64,000 nt of DNA from Aquificota bacterium (GTDB lineage: Bacteria; Aquificota; Aquificia; Aquificales; Aquificaceae). Location: the NCBI GenBank assembly GCA_018771605.1, contig CP076324.1, positions 1,178,001 through 1,242,000 of the forward strand, given 5' to 3'. Below, piece by piece: positions 41,738 through 50,707 of the stretch (the first letter of the stretch is position 1; each line of letters opens with the position of its first letter). The notes under the pieces were generated by a model, which worked only from the letters and a program-made list of their open reading frames with translations, was not told the origin of the DNA and made no database searches. The translations under genes were made by a program, and so were the position numbers.

Positions 41738-43162
41738 GTGAGACGTATCATAGAAGCTATAAAATCGGGCAATCCTAAGGCCCTTTTTGCGTCCTTTTTG
41801 TACTTTGATACTGGCTTTAGCATATGGCTTTTGCTTGGCGCCTTGGCGCCCTTTATAGCCCAAGAGCTAAACCTCTCTCCTGCACAAAAGGGTTTTCTTG
41901 TAGCTGTCCCCGTTCTCTCTGCCGCCATCCTTAGGATAAACTTTGGCTATCTTTACCAGTCTGTAGACGGAAGAAAGATAGCACTGGCTGGTATAATCCT
42001 TTCCGGCATTCCATCCCTTTTTGCCCTTCTCTTCCCATCCTATTTAGATGATTACACGGTGCTTCTCCTCTTGGGTGTGCTTTTGGGTATGGGTGGAGCC
42101 AGCTTTGCAGTTGCTCTTCCCATGGCTGGTAGCAACTATCCGAGAGAAGTTCAGGGTCTTGTATTGGGCCTTGCGGCGGCTGGAAACATAGGGGCTGTTT
42201 TGGATGGCATCCTTTTCCCTCCTCTTGCAAAGACCTTTGGCTGGAAAGAGACGATGGCTATGGCTGGGCTTTTGCTGGTGATAACCTTTTTGGTGGTCTT
42301 TTTCTGGTCAAAGGATAAAGGAGAGAAGGAAGGCAGGGGGACTTATCCCATCCTTGTCTTTGTTATAACCATCCTCTTTATGCTCTTTTTGGTTCCAGCT
42401 CTTGAGAGGGGCTGGCTTGGTATAAAAGGTAAAGAAGCCTTGCTTTTACTCCCACTTATAGGAAGCGCCTTTGTGCTTTCCTTCCTGCCAAACAGATACA
42501 GAAGAGTTTTTCTTGAAAGGGATACATGGCTTATGGTCCTCATATACAGCATAACCTTTGGCGGCTTTGTGGGTATGTCTTCCTATGTGAGCCTTTATCT
42601 CATTGACCAGTATGGTTTTTCAAAGATTGAGGCTGGAGCCTTAATGTCCCTCTTTGCCTTTACGGGAGCCTTTATAAGGCCCTTTGGAGGCTTTATTGCG
42701 GATATGATAAGCGGTGTTAGAGCCTTGACCTTTATACTCTTTGGCATAGCCAGCATGTACATGGTGTTGTCTGTGCTTAAACTACCACCTTTCCTTGGTG
42801 TGCTTGCCCTTCTTGTAATCTTTGCCTTTTTTGGACTTGGCAACGGTGCAACCTTCCAGCTTGTACCACACCGATGGCCAAAGGTTAGGGGTATGATGGC
42901 TGGTATTATAGGCGCTGCCGGCGGTTTTGGAGGCTTTTATCTTCCCACCGTCTTAGGTATAGTAAAGGAAACAACCGACTCTTACTCTGCTGGCTTTTTC
43001 CTCTTTTCAATGGTAGCCCTAACTGCCTTGGTTCTGTTAAGGCTTGTGCATAGTCAATGGATGGAATGGGCTTATGTTAGGTATGACTACGAGAAGGATA
43101 TGCTAACCGGTATAGCTCCCAACGGGAGGGTGGTGATGGATTTTGTTTATAAGGAGGATTAA
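41738..43162 (+). CDS. NarK/NasA-type nitrate/nitrite MFS transporter
   Basis: 474 residues with about twelve hydrophobic segments. NarK-family motifs: WLLLGALAPFIAQELNLSPAQKGFLVAVPVLSAAILRINFGYL, LLGVLLGMGGASFAVALPMAGSNYP and LGNGATFQLVPHRWPKVRGMMAGIIGAAGGFGGFYLP (the second nitrate signature). GTG start with AAGGGGG upstream. It moves nitrate or nitrite across the inner membrane, next to the assimilatory nitrate reductase. A second entry route besides the ABC transporter. Confidence 0.92.
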   Translation: MRRIIEAIKSGNPKALFASFLYFDTGFSIWLLLGALAPFIAQELNLSPAQKGFLVAVPVLSAAILRINFGYLYQSVDGRKIALAGIILSGIPSLFALLFPSYLDDYTVLLLLGVLLGMGGASFAVALPMAGSNYPREVQGLVLGLAAAGNIGAVLDGILFPPLAKTFGWKETMAMAGLLLVITFLVVFFWSKDKGEKEGRGTYPILVFVITILFMLFLVPALERGWLGIKGKEALLLLPLIGSAFVLSFLPNRYRRVFLERDTWLMVLIYSITFGGFVGMSSYVSLYLIDQYGFSKIEAGALMSLFAFTGAFIRPFGGFIADMISGVRALTFILFGIASMYMVLSVLKLPPFLGVLALLVIFAFFGLGNGATFQLVPHRWPKVRGMMAGIIGAAGGFGGFYLPTVLGIVKETTDSYSAGFFLFSMVALTALVLLRLVHSQWMEWAYVRYDYEKDMLTGIAPNGRVVMDFVYKED

Positions 43163-43163
43163 A

Positions 43164-45182
43164 ATGAAAGCCTTTCAATGTCCTTACTGTGGAGTGGGCT
43201 GTGGCCTCCTGTGGGATGAGGGAAAGATAAGGGGGGACAAGAGCCATCCGGCCTCACGGGGAGAGGTCTGCAAAAAGCCCCTTTACTACCCAGAGGCGAT
43301 GCACAAGGGAAGACTTTTAAAGCCCATGTTTAGGGAAACTAAAAAAGAACCCTTTAGAGAGATAAGCTGGGAAGAGGCCTATTCCATACTTTTAAAGAAG
43401 TTAAAAGAACACTCTCCCGAGGAGCTTTACTTTTACCTTTCAGGACAGCTTTTGACGGAAGACATATATGTGATGAACAAGTTTATAAAAGGTTTTTTAA
43501 AGACAAATAATGTGGATGCCAACTCAAGGCTCTGCATGGCAACGGCCGTATCTGCCTACAGGCTGGCCTTTGGCTCCGATGGCCCACCTTGCTCTTATGA
43601 GGACCTGGATGATGCAGACACCTTTGTCTTTGCAGGCTCCAACGCCCTTTGGACCCATCCCGTGCTTTTCAAAAGGATACTCAAAAGAAAGGCCAAGGGA
43701 GAGGCTATAAACATAATAGTTATAGACCCTGTAAAAACACAAACGGCCCAAAAGGCAGACAAACACTACCAAATAAGGGCTGGAACAGATGCTGTGCTTT
43801 TTAACTCGGTGCTTTACGTGCTTTATGAGAAGGGATGGATAGACGAAGAGTTTATAAAGAACCATGTAGATGGCTTTGAAGAGGCCATAAAGGAAGCTTT
43901 AAAATATCCACCCAAAAGGGCCTCGGAGATATGCAAGATAGAAGAAAAAGATATATGGGAGCTTGCGGAATACTACGCCTTTAGCAAAAAGCTCATATCC
44001 CTGTGGTGCCAAGGCCTCAACCAATCATCGCAAGGTGTTATGAAGAACATAGCCCTCATAAACCTACACCTTGCCACAGGAAGGCTAAATAACAAGGGCT
44101 GTCCCTTTTCCTTGACAGGCCAGCCCAACGCCATGGGTGGAAGGGAGATGGGCTATCTTTCCAACGGCCTTCCGGGATACAGGGATGTGAGGAAGGAGGA
44201 AGACAGGGAGTTTATGGAAGCCTTTTGGGGAATTCCTACGGGTAGCATAAAGCCCGAGCCGGGTCCAACCATTACAGAGGCCATAGACCTTATGCTTAAG
44301 GGAGATATAAAGTTTTTGTGGGTGGTTGCCACAAACCCTGCCATTACTCTACCAAACCTTGGCAAGGTGTGGAAAGCCCTTGAAAAGGTCTTTTTGGTGG
44401 TCCAAGATGCCTATTGGAACCATACCTGTGAGTTTGCCAACCTCCTACTGCCCGCAAGCCAGATGGGTGAAAAGGAAGGGGTGATGACAGGGTCCGACAG
44501 GACCATAAGCCTATGCACCAAGTTCTCAGAAGCTCCCGGCCAAGCCAAGGAAGACTGGAGGATATTTACAGAGCTGGCCCAAAGGATGGGCTACGAAAAG
44601 CACTTTCCCTACATGTCTTCGGAAGAGATATTTAATGAGCTAAGGAAGGCCACAAAGGGCAGGCTCTGCGATATATCTTCCTTTTCTTACAAAGATTTAC
44701 CCAAGAGGTGGGGAGGAAAACACCTTTATGAGGACCTAAGGTTCAAAACAGACACGGGAAGGGCCAAGATGTACCCAGCTATATACAAGCATCATCATGC
44801 AAGGTTTATCCTTATAACGGGAAGGACAAAGAACCAATGGCATACCATGACAAGGACTGGCAAAAGCCCAGAGCTTTTAAAGGGGGAGGAAGAACCTTTT
44901 TTGCTTATGAACCCAGAGGACGCCCAAAGCATGGGGATAGCGGAAGGAGACAAGGTCAAGCTTATGTCTTTGGAGAACAAGGAGCTGGTTGAGTTAAAGG
45001 TAAGGCTTGGAGATATAAAGAGGGGACACCTTTTTGCACCCTTTGGCTATGGGTCTGTGCCAGTTAACCTGCTTTTAGGAGAAAAAATAGACCCCATTTC
45101 AAAGGAGCCAGAGCTAAAGTTTACACCTGTTTTGGTCTATGCAAAGGATAGGAGGTTTATGGCCTATGAGCTTGAAAGGTAA
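43164..45182 (+). CDS. narB: Assimilatory nitrate reductase catalytic subunit
   Basis: 672 residues. [4Fe-4S] ligands C6, C9, C13 and C36 at the N-terminus (CPYCGVGC and GEVC), Mo-ligand Cys in NSRLCMATAV (about 125), and the MGD-binding C-terminal domain ILITGRTKNQWHTMTRTGKSPELL. There is no Tat signal, so it is cytoplasmic and assimilatory, in the NarB/NasC class. It reduces nitrate to nitrite with reduced ferredoxin or flavodoxin. ATG 43164 follows AAGGAGG; an upstream start would overlap the transporter. It overlaps the hemD-like gene. Confidence 0.93.
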   Translation: MKAFQCPYCGVGCGLLWDEGKIRGDKSHPASRGEVCKKPLYYPEAMHKGRLLKPMFRETKKEPFREISWEEAYSILLKKLKEHSPEELYFYLSGQLLTEDIYVMNKFIKGFLKTNNVDANSRLCMATAVSAYRLAFGSDGPPCSYEDLDDADTFVFAGSNALWTHPVLFKRILKRKAKGEAINIIVIDPVKTQTAQKADKHYQIRAGTDAVLFNSVLYVLYEKGWIDEEFIKNHVDGFEEAIKEALKYPPKRASEICKIEEKDIWELAEYYAFSKKLISLWCQGLNQSSQGVMKNIALINLHLATGRLNNKGCPFSLTGQPNAMGGREMGYLSNGLPGYRDVRKEEDREFMEAFWGIPTGSIKPEPGPTITEAIDLMLKGDIKFLWVVATNPAITLPNLGKVWKALEKVFLVVQDAYWNHTCEFANLLLPASQMGEKEGVMTGSDRTISLCTKFSEAPGQAKEDWRIFTELAQRMGYEKHFPYMSSEEIFNELRKATKGRLCDISSFSYKDLPKRWGGKHLYEDLRFKTDTGRAKMYPAIYKHHHARFILITGRTKNQWHTMTRTGKSPELLKGEEEPFLLMNPEDAQSMGIAEGDKVKLMSLENKELVELKVRLGDIKRGHLFAPFGYGSVPVNLLLGEKIDPISKEPELKFTPVLVYAKDRRFMAYELER

Positions 45183-45960
45183 AAGGATTGCCATATGCGC
45201 CTCAAGGAAGGCGCTGGATATAACAGAGAAGATCATAAACTTAGGTGGTAGGCCCTTTGTGGAGGATATAGTTAGAATAGAGTATGTGCCAGAGGAGGAG
45301 GTAAGGGACGCCCTTATAGAATCCTTGTCTTTAAAGCCTCACTTCTTTTTGTTTACCACCGGCGAGGGAGCGGAAAGAGTGTTCCAAGTGGCGCAGAAGT
45401 ATGGCCTTTTTGAGCCTTTGAGGGAAAACATGCTAAAAGGAACTATTCTGGCAAGAGGCTATAAGACAAGAAAGGTGCTTCTTAAATATGGCTTTGAGGG
45501 CTTTAGGACCGTGGAAAGCTCGGGAGAGTTCATAGATTTTTTGAAGGAGGAAGAGGTAAAAGGAAAGGTGGTCTTTATTCAAATGTACGGCGAGGAGCTT
45601 CCAGCCTTGGAAAGGCATATGCTTGAAGCTGGTGGAAAGGTCCTAAAGGTGTGGGTCTATAGGTATGTGCCAGATATGGAAAGAATTGATGCCTTTATTG
45701 AAAAGCTTTTGAATGGGTTTTACGATGGGGTGCTTTTCACTTCGGCCTTTCAGGTAAGGTGGCTCTTTGCCAGGGCAAAGGAAAGGGGTCTAAACAAGGA
45801 GCTAAGCAAAAGGATGAACAAAGAATTGACCACCGTATCCGTTGGGCGCACCACTGCAAAGGCTTTGTTTGAAAACGGCGTTATAAGGGTTTTTATACCA
45901 GAGAGGGAAAGGCTCAGCCTTGCAATAAAAGAACTCATAAGGGCCTTTGAAGATGGGTAA
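45166..45960 (+). CDS. hemD: Uroporphyrinogen-III synthase
   Basis: 264 residues. KGKRIAICASRKALDITEKIINLGG, FLFTTGEGAERVFQ, VFIQMYGEELPALERHMLEAGGKVLKVWVYRYVPD and TSAFQVRWLFARAK with SVGRTTAKAL are all characteristic of HemD, a poorly conserved family. It closes hydroxymethylbilane to uroporphyrinogen III. In a nitrogen operon with cobA it supplies siroheme for nitrite reductase. ATG 45166 overlaps narB by 17 bases; it overlaps cobA by 8 bases. Confidence 0.82.
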   Translation: MSLKGKRIAICASRKALDITEKIINLGGRPFVEDIVRIEYVPEEEVRDALIESLSLKPHFFLFTTGEGAERVFQVAQKYGLFEPLRENMLKGTILARGYKTRKVLLKYGFEGFRTVESSGEFIDFLKEEEVKGKVVFIQMYGEELPALERHMLEAGGKVLKVWVYRYVPDMERIDAFIEKLLNGFYDGVLFTSAFQVRWLFARAKERGLNKELSKRMNKELTTVSVGRTTAKALFENGVIRVFIPERERLSLAIKELIRAFEDG

Positions 45961-46702
45961 GGTCTATATTGTAGGCGCAGGACCAGGAGACCCAGAGCTT
46001 TTAACGCTTAAGGCTTTGAGGCTAATAAAGTCCGCAGAGGTTATCCTCTACGACAGGCTCATAAACCAAGAGATACTTCTTTTTGCCAAGCCAGACTGTG
46101 AGCTGGTCTATGTAGGAAAAGAAGATGGAAAACACACAATAGAGCAGGAGAAGATAAACGAGCTTTTGCTAAGGTATGCCCACACAAGGGAAGTGGTGGT
46201 AAGACTAAAAGGAGGAGACCCATTCATCTTTGGAAGGGGAGGAGAAGAGGCCCTCTTTTTGGCAGAGCATGGCGTAGAGTTTGAGATAGTTCCGGGAGTA
46301 AGCTCCTTTTACTCAGTGCCAGCCTACGCTGGCATACCAATAACCTTCAGGGGTATATCCTCATCCTTTGCCGTAATAACAGGACATGAGGACCCAAAAA
46401 AGGAAAAATCAAGCATAGATTGGGAGAGTCTAAAAGGGATAAACACCTTGATAGTTCTCATGGGAGTATCAAGAAGAAAAGAGATAGCCAAAAGGCTTAT
46501 AGAGGTAGGGAGGGACCCAAAGGAGCCTGTGGCCTTTATAGAGAATGGGACCACAGAGAGGCAGAGGGTCATTTTAACAGACCTTTATGAGTTATCCACA
46601 AACCCCCCTGAGGTAAGCCCGCCCGCCATCATGGTGGTGGGAGAGGTGGTAAGGCTGAGAGAGAAGCTTGTCTCATTTAATTTTGTGCTAAAAATAAATT
46701 AG
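45953..46702 (+). CDS. cobA: Uroporphyrinogen-III C-methyltransferase (SUMT)
   Basis: 249 residues. VYIVGAGPGDPELLTLKALRLI, DRLINQEIL, VVRLKGGDPFIFGRGGEEAL and VPGVSSFYSVPAYAGIPITFRG are SUMT signatures. It methylates uroporphyrinogen III at C2 and C7 to precorrin-2, first step to siroheme. The last residues LVSFNFVLKIN and the stop codon TAG are encoded by a repeat (46668-46707) seen elsewhere, so the gene tail has been reshaped. The CRISPR array starts 17 bases after the stop. Confidence 0.93.
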   Translation: MGKVYIVGAGPGDPELLTLKALRLIKSAEVILYDRLINQEILLFAKPDCELVYVGKEDGKHTIEQEKINELLLRYAHTREVVVRLKGGDPFIFGRGGEEALFLAEHGVEFEIVPGVSSFYSVPAYAGIPITFRGISSSFAVITGHEDPKKEKSSIDWESLKGINTLIVLMGVSRRKEIAKRLIEVGRDPKEPVAFIENGTTERQRVILTDLYELSTNPPEVSPPAIMVVGEVVRLREKLVSFNFVLKIN

Positions 46703-46707
46703 ACAAA
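46668..46707. repeat. Inverted-repeat motif at the left edge of the CRISPR-Cas block
   Basis: TTGTCTCATTTAATTTT (46668-46684) and AAAAATAAATTAGACAAA (46690-46707) are imperfect reverse complements and form a hairpin. Both are variants of AAAAATAAATGAGACAAA, seen at 15504, 15651, 62519 and, inverted, at 53046-53059. Located between cobA and the CRISPR array. Confidence 0.7.
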
Positions 46708-46719
46708 AAATTTTTATAC

Positions 46720-47477
46720 GTTTATATCCCTCATTGTCCAAATCCTACAAGGACACTCCTCTCAAAGCCACCTTTACTCTCTTTTGCTTTATATTCCTCA
46801 TTGTCCAAATTCTACTCTACCGCCACACGCCAAAATTCTATCGTGGCGCCCTCCTTTATATTCCTCATTGTCCAAATCCTACAGCCGCTAAAAGGAGGCG
46901 CCCAAATGCTTTAGTTTCACTTTATATTCCTCATTGTCCAAATCCTACGTTGTTAGCAAGTTCAAGGACTTGTTCAAGTTTCAACTTTATATTCCTCATT
47001 GTCCAAATCCTACCCTCTCCAGAGTTTAAGCCTTGCCATAGAGAACTCTCTTTATATTCCTCATTGTCCAAATCCTACAGAGCTTAAGCAGGCTGTGAAG
47101 AAATATGCAGCTGGTACTTTATATTCCTCATTGTCCAAATCCTACCCTTGCTAAGCAGAGCATCTGCCAAGAGGTCTCATGCTTTATATTCCTCATTGTC
47201 CAAATCCTACCAAACAGTGCTTATGCTATGTTTATGTTTTCACACATCTTTATATTCCTCATTGTCCAAATCCTACAGCTACAGTTTGCAAGGCGTCCGA
47301 TAATTGTGGTTTGCTTTATATTCCTCATTGTCCAAATCCTACTATTAAACAATATTACAGAAGATGTTAAAAATACCATAATTCTTTATATTCCTCATTG
47401 TCCAAATCCTACTGCCTCCGCCTGTTGTGGAAAGATTGGAGGATATTTCTTTATATTCCTCATTGTCCAAATCCTAC
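46720..47477 (-). CRISPR. CRISPR array, 12 repeats of 29 bp
   Basis: Plus-strand repeat is 29 bp, starting CTTTATATTCC and ending CAAATCCTAC. Repeat starts: 46720, 46787, 46854, 46920, 46985, 47050, 47117, 47182, 47248, 47314, 47384, 47449. Eleven spacers of 36-41 bp (one is 41, the rest 36-38). The first two plus-strand repeats deviate (G and TCCC in the first, ATTCTAC in the second), which marks this as the old, trailer end; the leader is at the right. Transcription is thus probably leftward, like the cas genes. In that sense the repeat starts GTAGG and ends ATATAAAG, the likely 8-base 5' handle of crRNAs. Spacer sources cannot be determined here. Confidence 0.98.
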
Positions 47478-47703
47478 CCAACACCTACCACCTAAAGCTA
47501 ATATAGACACCACAACAACTTCAAAAACTTGCCAAGTGGTTCAAGTGAAGCAAAATTTCCGCGAACCTCCAGTTGGGAATTGATAATTTTTCGCAAATAG
47601 GCTTCTAAGCCTTGATACATCTTATCCAGAATGCTATGAACCTAAAAAGTAGGTTCACGGATGATTAAGAGATGATAAAGTCCTTATTCAATTGCCAAAA
47701 ATA
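47478..47703 (-). promoter_or_regulatory. CRISPR leader / cas 3' intergenic region
   Basis: A 226-bp region between the array and cas3. In the leftward sense a -10-like TATATT (complement of 47500-47505) lies about 22 bases before the first repeat, which suits a crRNA promoter. GAACCTA-AAAAG-TAGGTTC (47638-47656) is a hairpin that may end the cas transcript, although no T run follows. No gene seen. The end adjoining the array is where new spacers would be inserted. Confidence 0.5.
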
Positions 47704-49971
47704 TCAAGGGCCATCAAGACCCTCACTTATTACAAGTCCCAACTCCTTATCATATATATAGTTTACCACATACATATCTCTTAGCCAGTCTTTTAGCTTT
47801 TTATTATGACTTGCCAAATAGTCTGCTTTTATGCCATTTCTTACATAGCGATAATCCAAATCCACCACAAAGTTAGCCAAAATATCTTTCTTAAACTCCG
47901 TGTATTTTATATTCTCACCAAGTCCTTTTATAGCCTCAATAAAATTCTCTTCCATACTCTTTGGAATGACAGGCACACTAAGGATTTCTCTGAAGAATTT
48001 TTGTGCATCATCTTTTTTAATCTCATTATAGCCTGCATTCAAAAGCTTTATAGCATCTTTAAACTCTTGGATATAACTTGACTCTGAATTTGAATTTTCA
48101 AGTTCCTTGTATAGCCCTTCCACAAGATCTCTCTTTTTAATCTCTGGAAGATAGTCTATGCCTTTTAGAAGCTGTAAAGACTTATCCAAAAGTTCTTTAA
48201 GATATACCCTACCTACTCCAGATGGTTTTGTGATTATCACATTAGGCTCTTGTAAGTCTAAGCTTTCTTTTCTTTTTCTTCTTGCCACTCTTCCCATCCT
48301 TTGAATAAGTGCATCTATAGGAGCAAGCTCTGTAAAGAGGACATCCACATCTATATCCAAAGAAGCTTCCACAATCTGAGTGGCCACCAAAATCTTTGGT
48401 GTCTTTTCATTCTCAGGCTTTGGATTTTTAAACTCTTCTAAAATAGCCTTCTTTTTCTCGTCTTTATTATCTCCTGTATATTTCATTTCTTTATCCTTTC
48501 TTGTATATCTGGAGTGCAATATTTCTATATAAATGTCTTTGTCTTTTTCTTTTAGCCTTTTGTAAATCTCCTGTGCTTTACTTACCGTATTTAGAATAAC
48601 AGCCACCCTTTTGCCTTCTCTTGCACTCCTCAAAATTCTATCTGTTAAGCTTTCCATTGGCTCATCTACCATCTGTATCCTATGCTTTATAGTGTCAGAG
48701 TATTCTTCATAGAGGTCTATAATCTCAAGGTCTTCTAAATTTTCCAGTTCTTTCCTTACAAAGCTTGGAAGTGTGGCAGTCATAAGCAAAAACTTTCCAC
48801 CAAGCTTTGATATATCCTTGCACAGCTTTACAATGCATGCTACAGCTTTTGGATTGTATGCTTGAACCTCATCTATAACAAGCCTTGAATAAGAGAGTGT
48901 GGCATAAATCCTTTCATAGCCAGGGTATCTTAAAGCTGATGGAAATATCTGGTCCCCAGTGGCCACAATCACAGGATAGGAAAGATAATGAGAAAGCTCT
49001 ATAATCCTTTCCCTTTCTCCTTCTTTTACATCATCACTATTCAAAAGCTTTAAATCCGCATCCGAGTGCAAAAGTCCCACATTTTCGTCTTTAAAGACAG
49101 CCTTAGCCCTATCATAGATAGAATTGACTTGGTTTTTGAGTGGTAAGGTGAAAAACATTTTTGTGCCAGCTCCCCATAGGAAGGCATACTCAGTCTTTCC
49201 AGCTCCTGTTGGTGCAATGAGGATGATGTTTTTGTCCCTTTTTAGCTTTTCAAACTGCCAGATATTACATCCCAGCCTTTCTCCTATAGCTTTTTCTACC
49301 ACACCATACTCCACTGGCTTTCTCTCTATAGGCTCATCAATGTTTTCCTTCTGGATATAGGATGTAAAGTGGTCCACTCTCATTAGAGTGCCGAGGACCA
49401 CTGTTAGTTTGTTTAGTTTTTCCTCCTCATAATAGCGGGCGTATGGATATATCAAATCATCCCTTAAAGACTGTCCGTTGTAATTTAAGTAAGCACTATA
49501 TCCTATATACTCTGCAAACTCTTCAAACTCTTTCATTTCTTCTTGTAAAAGCTTTAATAACTTTTCTCTTAAACTTTCATTTTCTTTTAAACTTTTCATG
49601 GCTTTAGGAAAATTCTCTTTGTCTCCATTTAGCACAATACTCCTTATAGTGTCATTGTGATGGTGGAATGCTACAGCACTTCTTAAAATCTTTATCTCCT
49701 TTTCAAAAATTCTTTTAAGCTTTAACATATCCATAAACACTAAAGAAAACAAGCTATGTGGCACCTCTGGAAGACTATCTTTAACTTTATTGCCCACCTT
49801 CTTTTGAAACTCTGGATGCACCTTTCCAACATCATGAAAGAAGATGGCAAACTCTATAAGCTTTTTCAAATCCTCTGGAAAGTTGGCCACTTCAAATAAA
49901 ATTCTTGCCTGCTTTAAAAGTCCTTTTGTATGCTCACTCAAAGAGACTCCGTTGCTTTTTGCTAACAGCAT
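47704..49971 (-). CDS. cas3: CRISPR-associated helicase-nuclease Cas3 (HD and DExH)
   Basis: 755 residues from ATG 49971 (MLLAKSNGVSLSEHTKG); a longer frame would lie deep inside cas5. The HD nuclease is N-terminal: SEHT (H13), FFHDVGKVH (H46-D47). Then the SF2 helicase: APTGAGKTEYAF (Walker A), RLVIDEVQAY (DExH box), LLMTATLPSF (motif III) and ATQIVEASLDIDVDVLFTELAPIDALIQRMGRVARR (motifs V-VI). It unwinds and degrades target DNA bound by Cascade, here type I-B. It ends the cas operon, overlapping cas5 by 38 bases. AT-rich. Confidence 0.94.
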   Translation of the reverse strand: MLLAKSNGVSLSEHTKGLLKQARILFEVANFPEDLKKLIEFAIFFHDVGKVHPEFQKKVGNKVKDSLPEVPHSLFSLVFMDMLKLKRIFEKEIKILRSAVAFHHHNDTIRSIVLNGDKENFPKAMKSLKENESLREKLLKLLQEEMKEFEEFAEYIGYSAYLNYNGQSLRDDLIYPYARYYEEEKLNKLTVVLGTLMRVDHFTSYIQKENIDEPIERKPVEYGVVEKAIGERLGCNIWQFEKLKRDKNIILIAPTGAGKTEYAFLWGAGTKMFFTLPLKNQVNSIYDRAKAVFKDENVGLLHSDADLKLLNSDDVKEGERERIIELSHYLSYPVIVATGDQIFPSALRYPGYERIYATLSYSRLVIDEVQAYNPKAVACIVKLCKDISKLGGKFLLMTATLPSFVRKELENLEDLEIIDLYEEYSDTIKHRIQMVDEPMESLTDRILRSAREGKRVAVILNTVSKAQEIYKRLKEKDKDIYIEILHSRYTRKDKEMKYTGDNKDEKKKAILEEFKNPKPENEKTPKILVATQIVEASLDIDVDVLFTELAPIDALIQRMGRVARRKRKESLDLQEPNVIITKPSGVGRVYLKELLDKSLQLLKGIDYLPEIKKRDLVEGLYKELENSNSESSYIQEFKDAIKLLNAGYNEIKKDDAQKFFREILSVPVIPKSMEENFIEAIKGLGENIKYTEFKKDILANFVVDLDYRYVRNGIKADYLASHNKKLKDWLRDMYVVNYIYDKELGLVISEGLDGP

Positions 49972-50707
49972 GCTTTTCCCTCTTATAGAAAAACAAAGGA
50001 AGCCTTGTCTCTTTATCAAGTATGAATTCCATATCGGATGTGTGTAAGCCATGCAAAAGCTTACTTTCAACGTATTCTGTAAAAACTCTTACACCATTTA
50101 TAATTTCATAATACAAGCTAACCATATAAGTATTAGCTACCACATCTATATCATACCTATCATACATAAGCTTTTTTGGAAGCCATGTATAGTAATCAAA
50201 AGACTCAATTAACCCCTCTTCCGTCTCCACCCTCTTTACATCCTTTACCACAATCCAATCTTCTGCTCTTCCAAGATGTAAAGCCTTGCTTGGAAATCTT
50301 ATTCTTTCGGAGAGTTCTTCTAAAAGCTCTTCATTCTCATGATAGACATAGATTATAAGCTCCACATCAAAGAGTAAATCCACAAGCACAGGCTGAGTGC
50401 CACCTACATGATAAGGAAGTCCATGCTTTGTTCTATTCTTAGCATGGACATACTCTTGAATATGATTCTTTATTCTTAAATTCCTGTAAGTTTGTAAAGT
50501 GGTAGCATAGCTCCCATGCTTTCCAAAGATAGAAAGAGATAGACCATCTTTTAATCTCTCTATCTTTTCCTTTTCCTCTAAGCTATTGCACAAAAGCCCC
50601 ACCACGGTGGAGTATGGCGGTATAGGATAGGTGTGTTGTCTCATAAAGGTGAAAAAGACCCTATAATGTGCCACTGGTTGGTATATCTCTATCCTTATTT
50701 CTCCCAT
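49934..50707 (-). CDS. cas5: CRISPR Cascade subunit Cas5 (I-B)
   Basis: 257 residues. N-terminal RAMP strand EIRIEIYQPVAHYRVFFTFMRQHTYPIPPYSTVVGLLCN is the Cas5 signature, with SKALHLGRAEDWIVV further on and a conserved C-terminal part. It binds the 5' handle of crRNA and caps the Cas7 backbone. Overlaps cas7 by 13 bases and cas3 by 38 bases. Closest to the Cas5t/b group. Confidence 0.9.
   Translation of the reverse strand: MGEIRIEIYQPVAHYRVFFTFMRQHTYPIPPYSTVVGLLCNSLEEKEKIERLKDGLSLSIFGKHGSYATTLQTYRNLRIKNHIQEYVHAKNRTKHGLPYHVGGTQPVLVDLLFDVELIIYVYHENEELLEELSERIRFPSKALHLGRAEDWIVVKDVKRVETEEGLIESFDYYTWLPKKLMYDRYDIDVVANTYMVSLYYEIINGVRVFTEYVESKLLHGLHTSDMEFILDKETRLPLFFYKREKHAVSKKQRSLFE

Noticed and set aside
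46734-47506. Open frames through the CRISPR array repeating a YIPHCPNPT-like peptide
   Set aside because: They are translations of the 29-bp repeat and spacers and have no start signals or homology.
47478-47520. A thirteenth CRISPR repeat to the right of the array
   Set aside because: No repeat-like sequence occurs after 47477; the region fits a leader.
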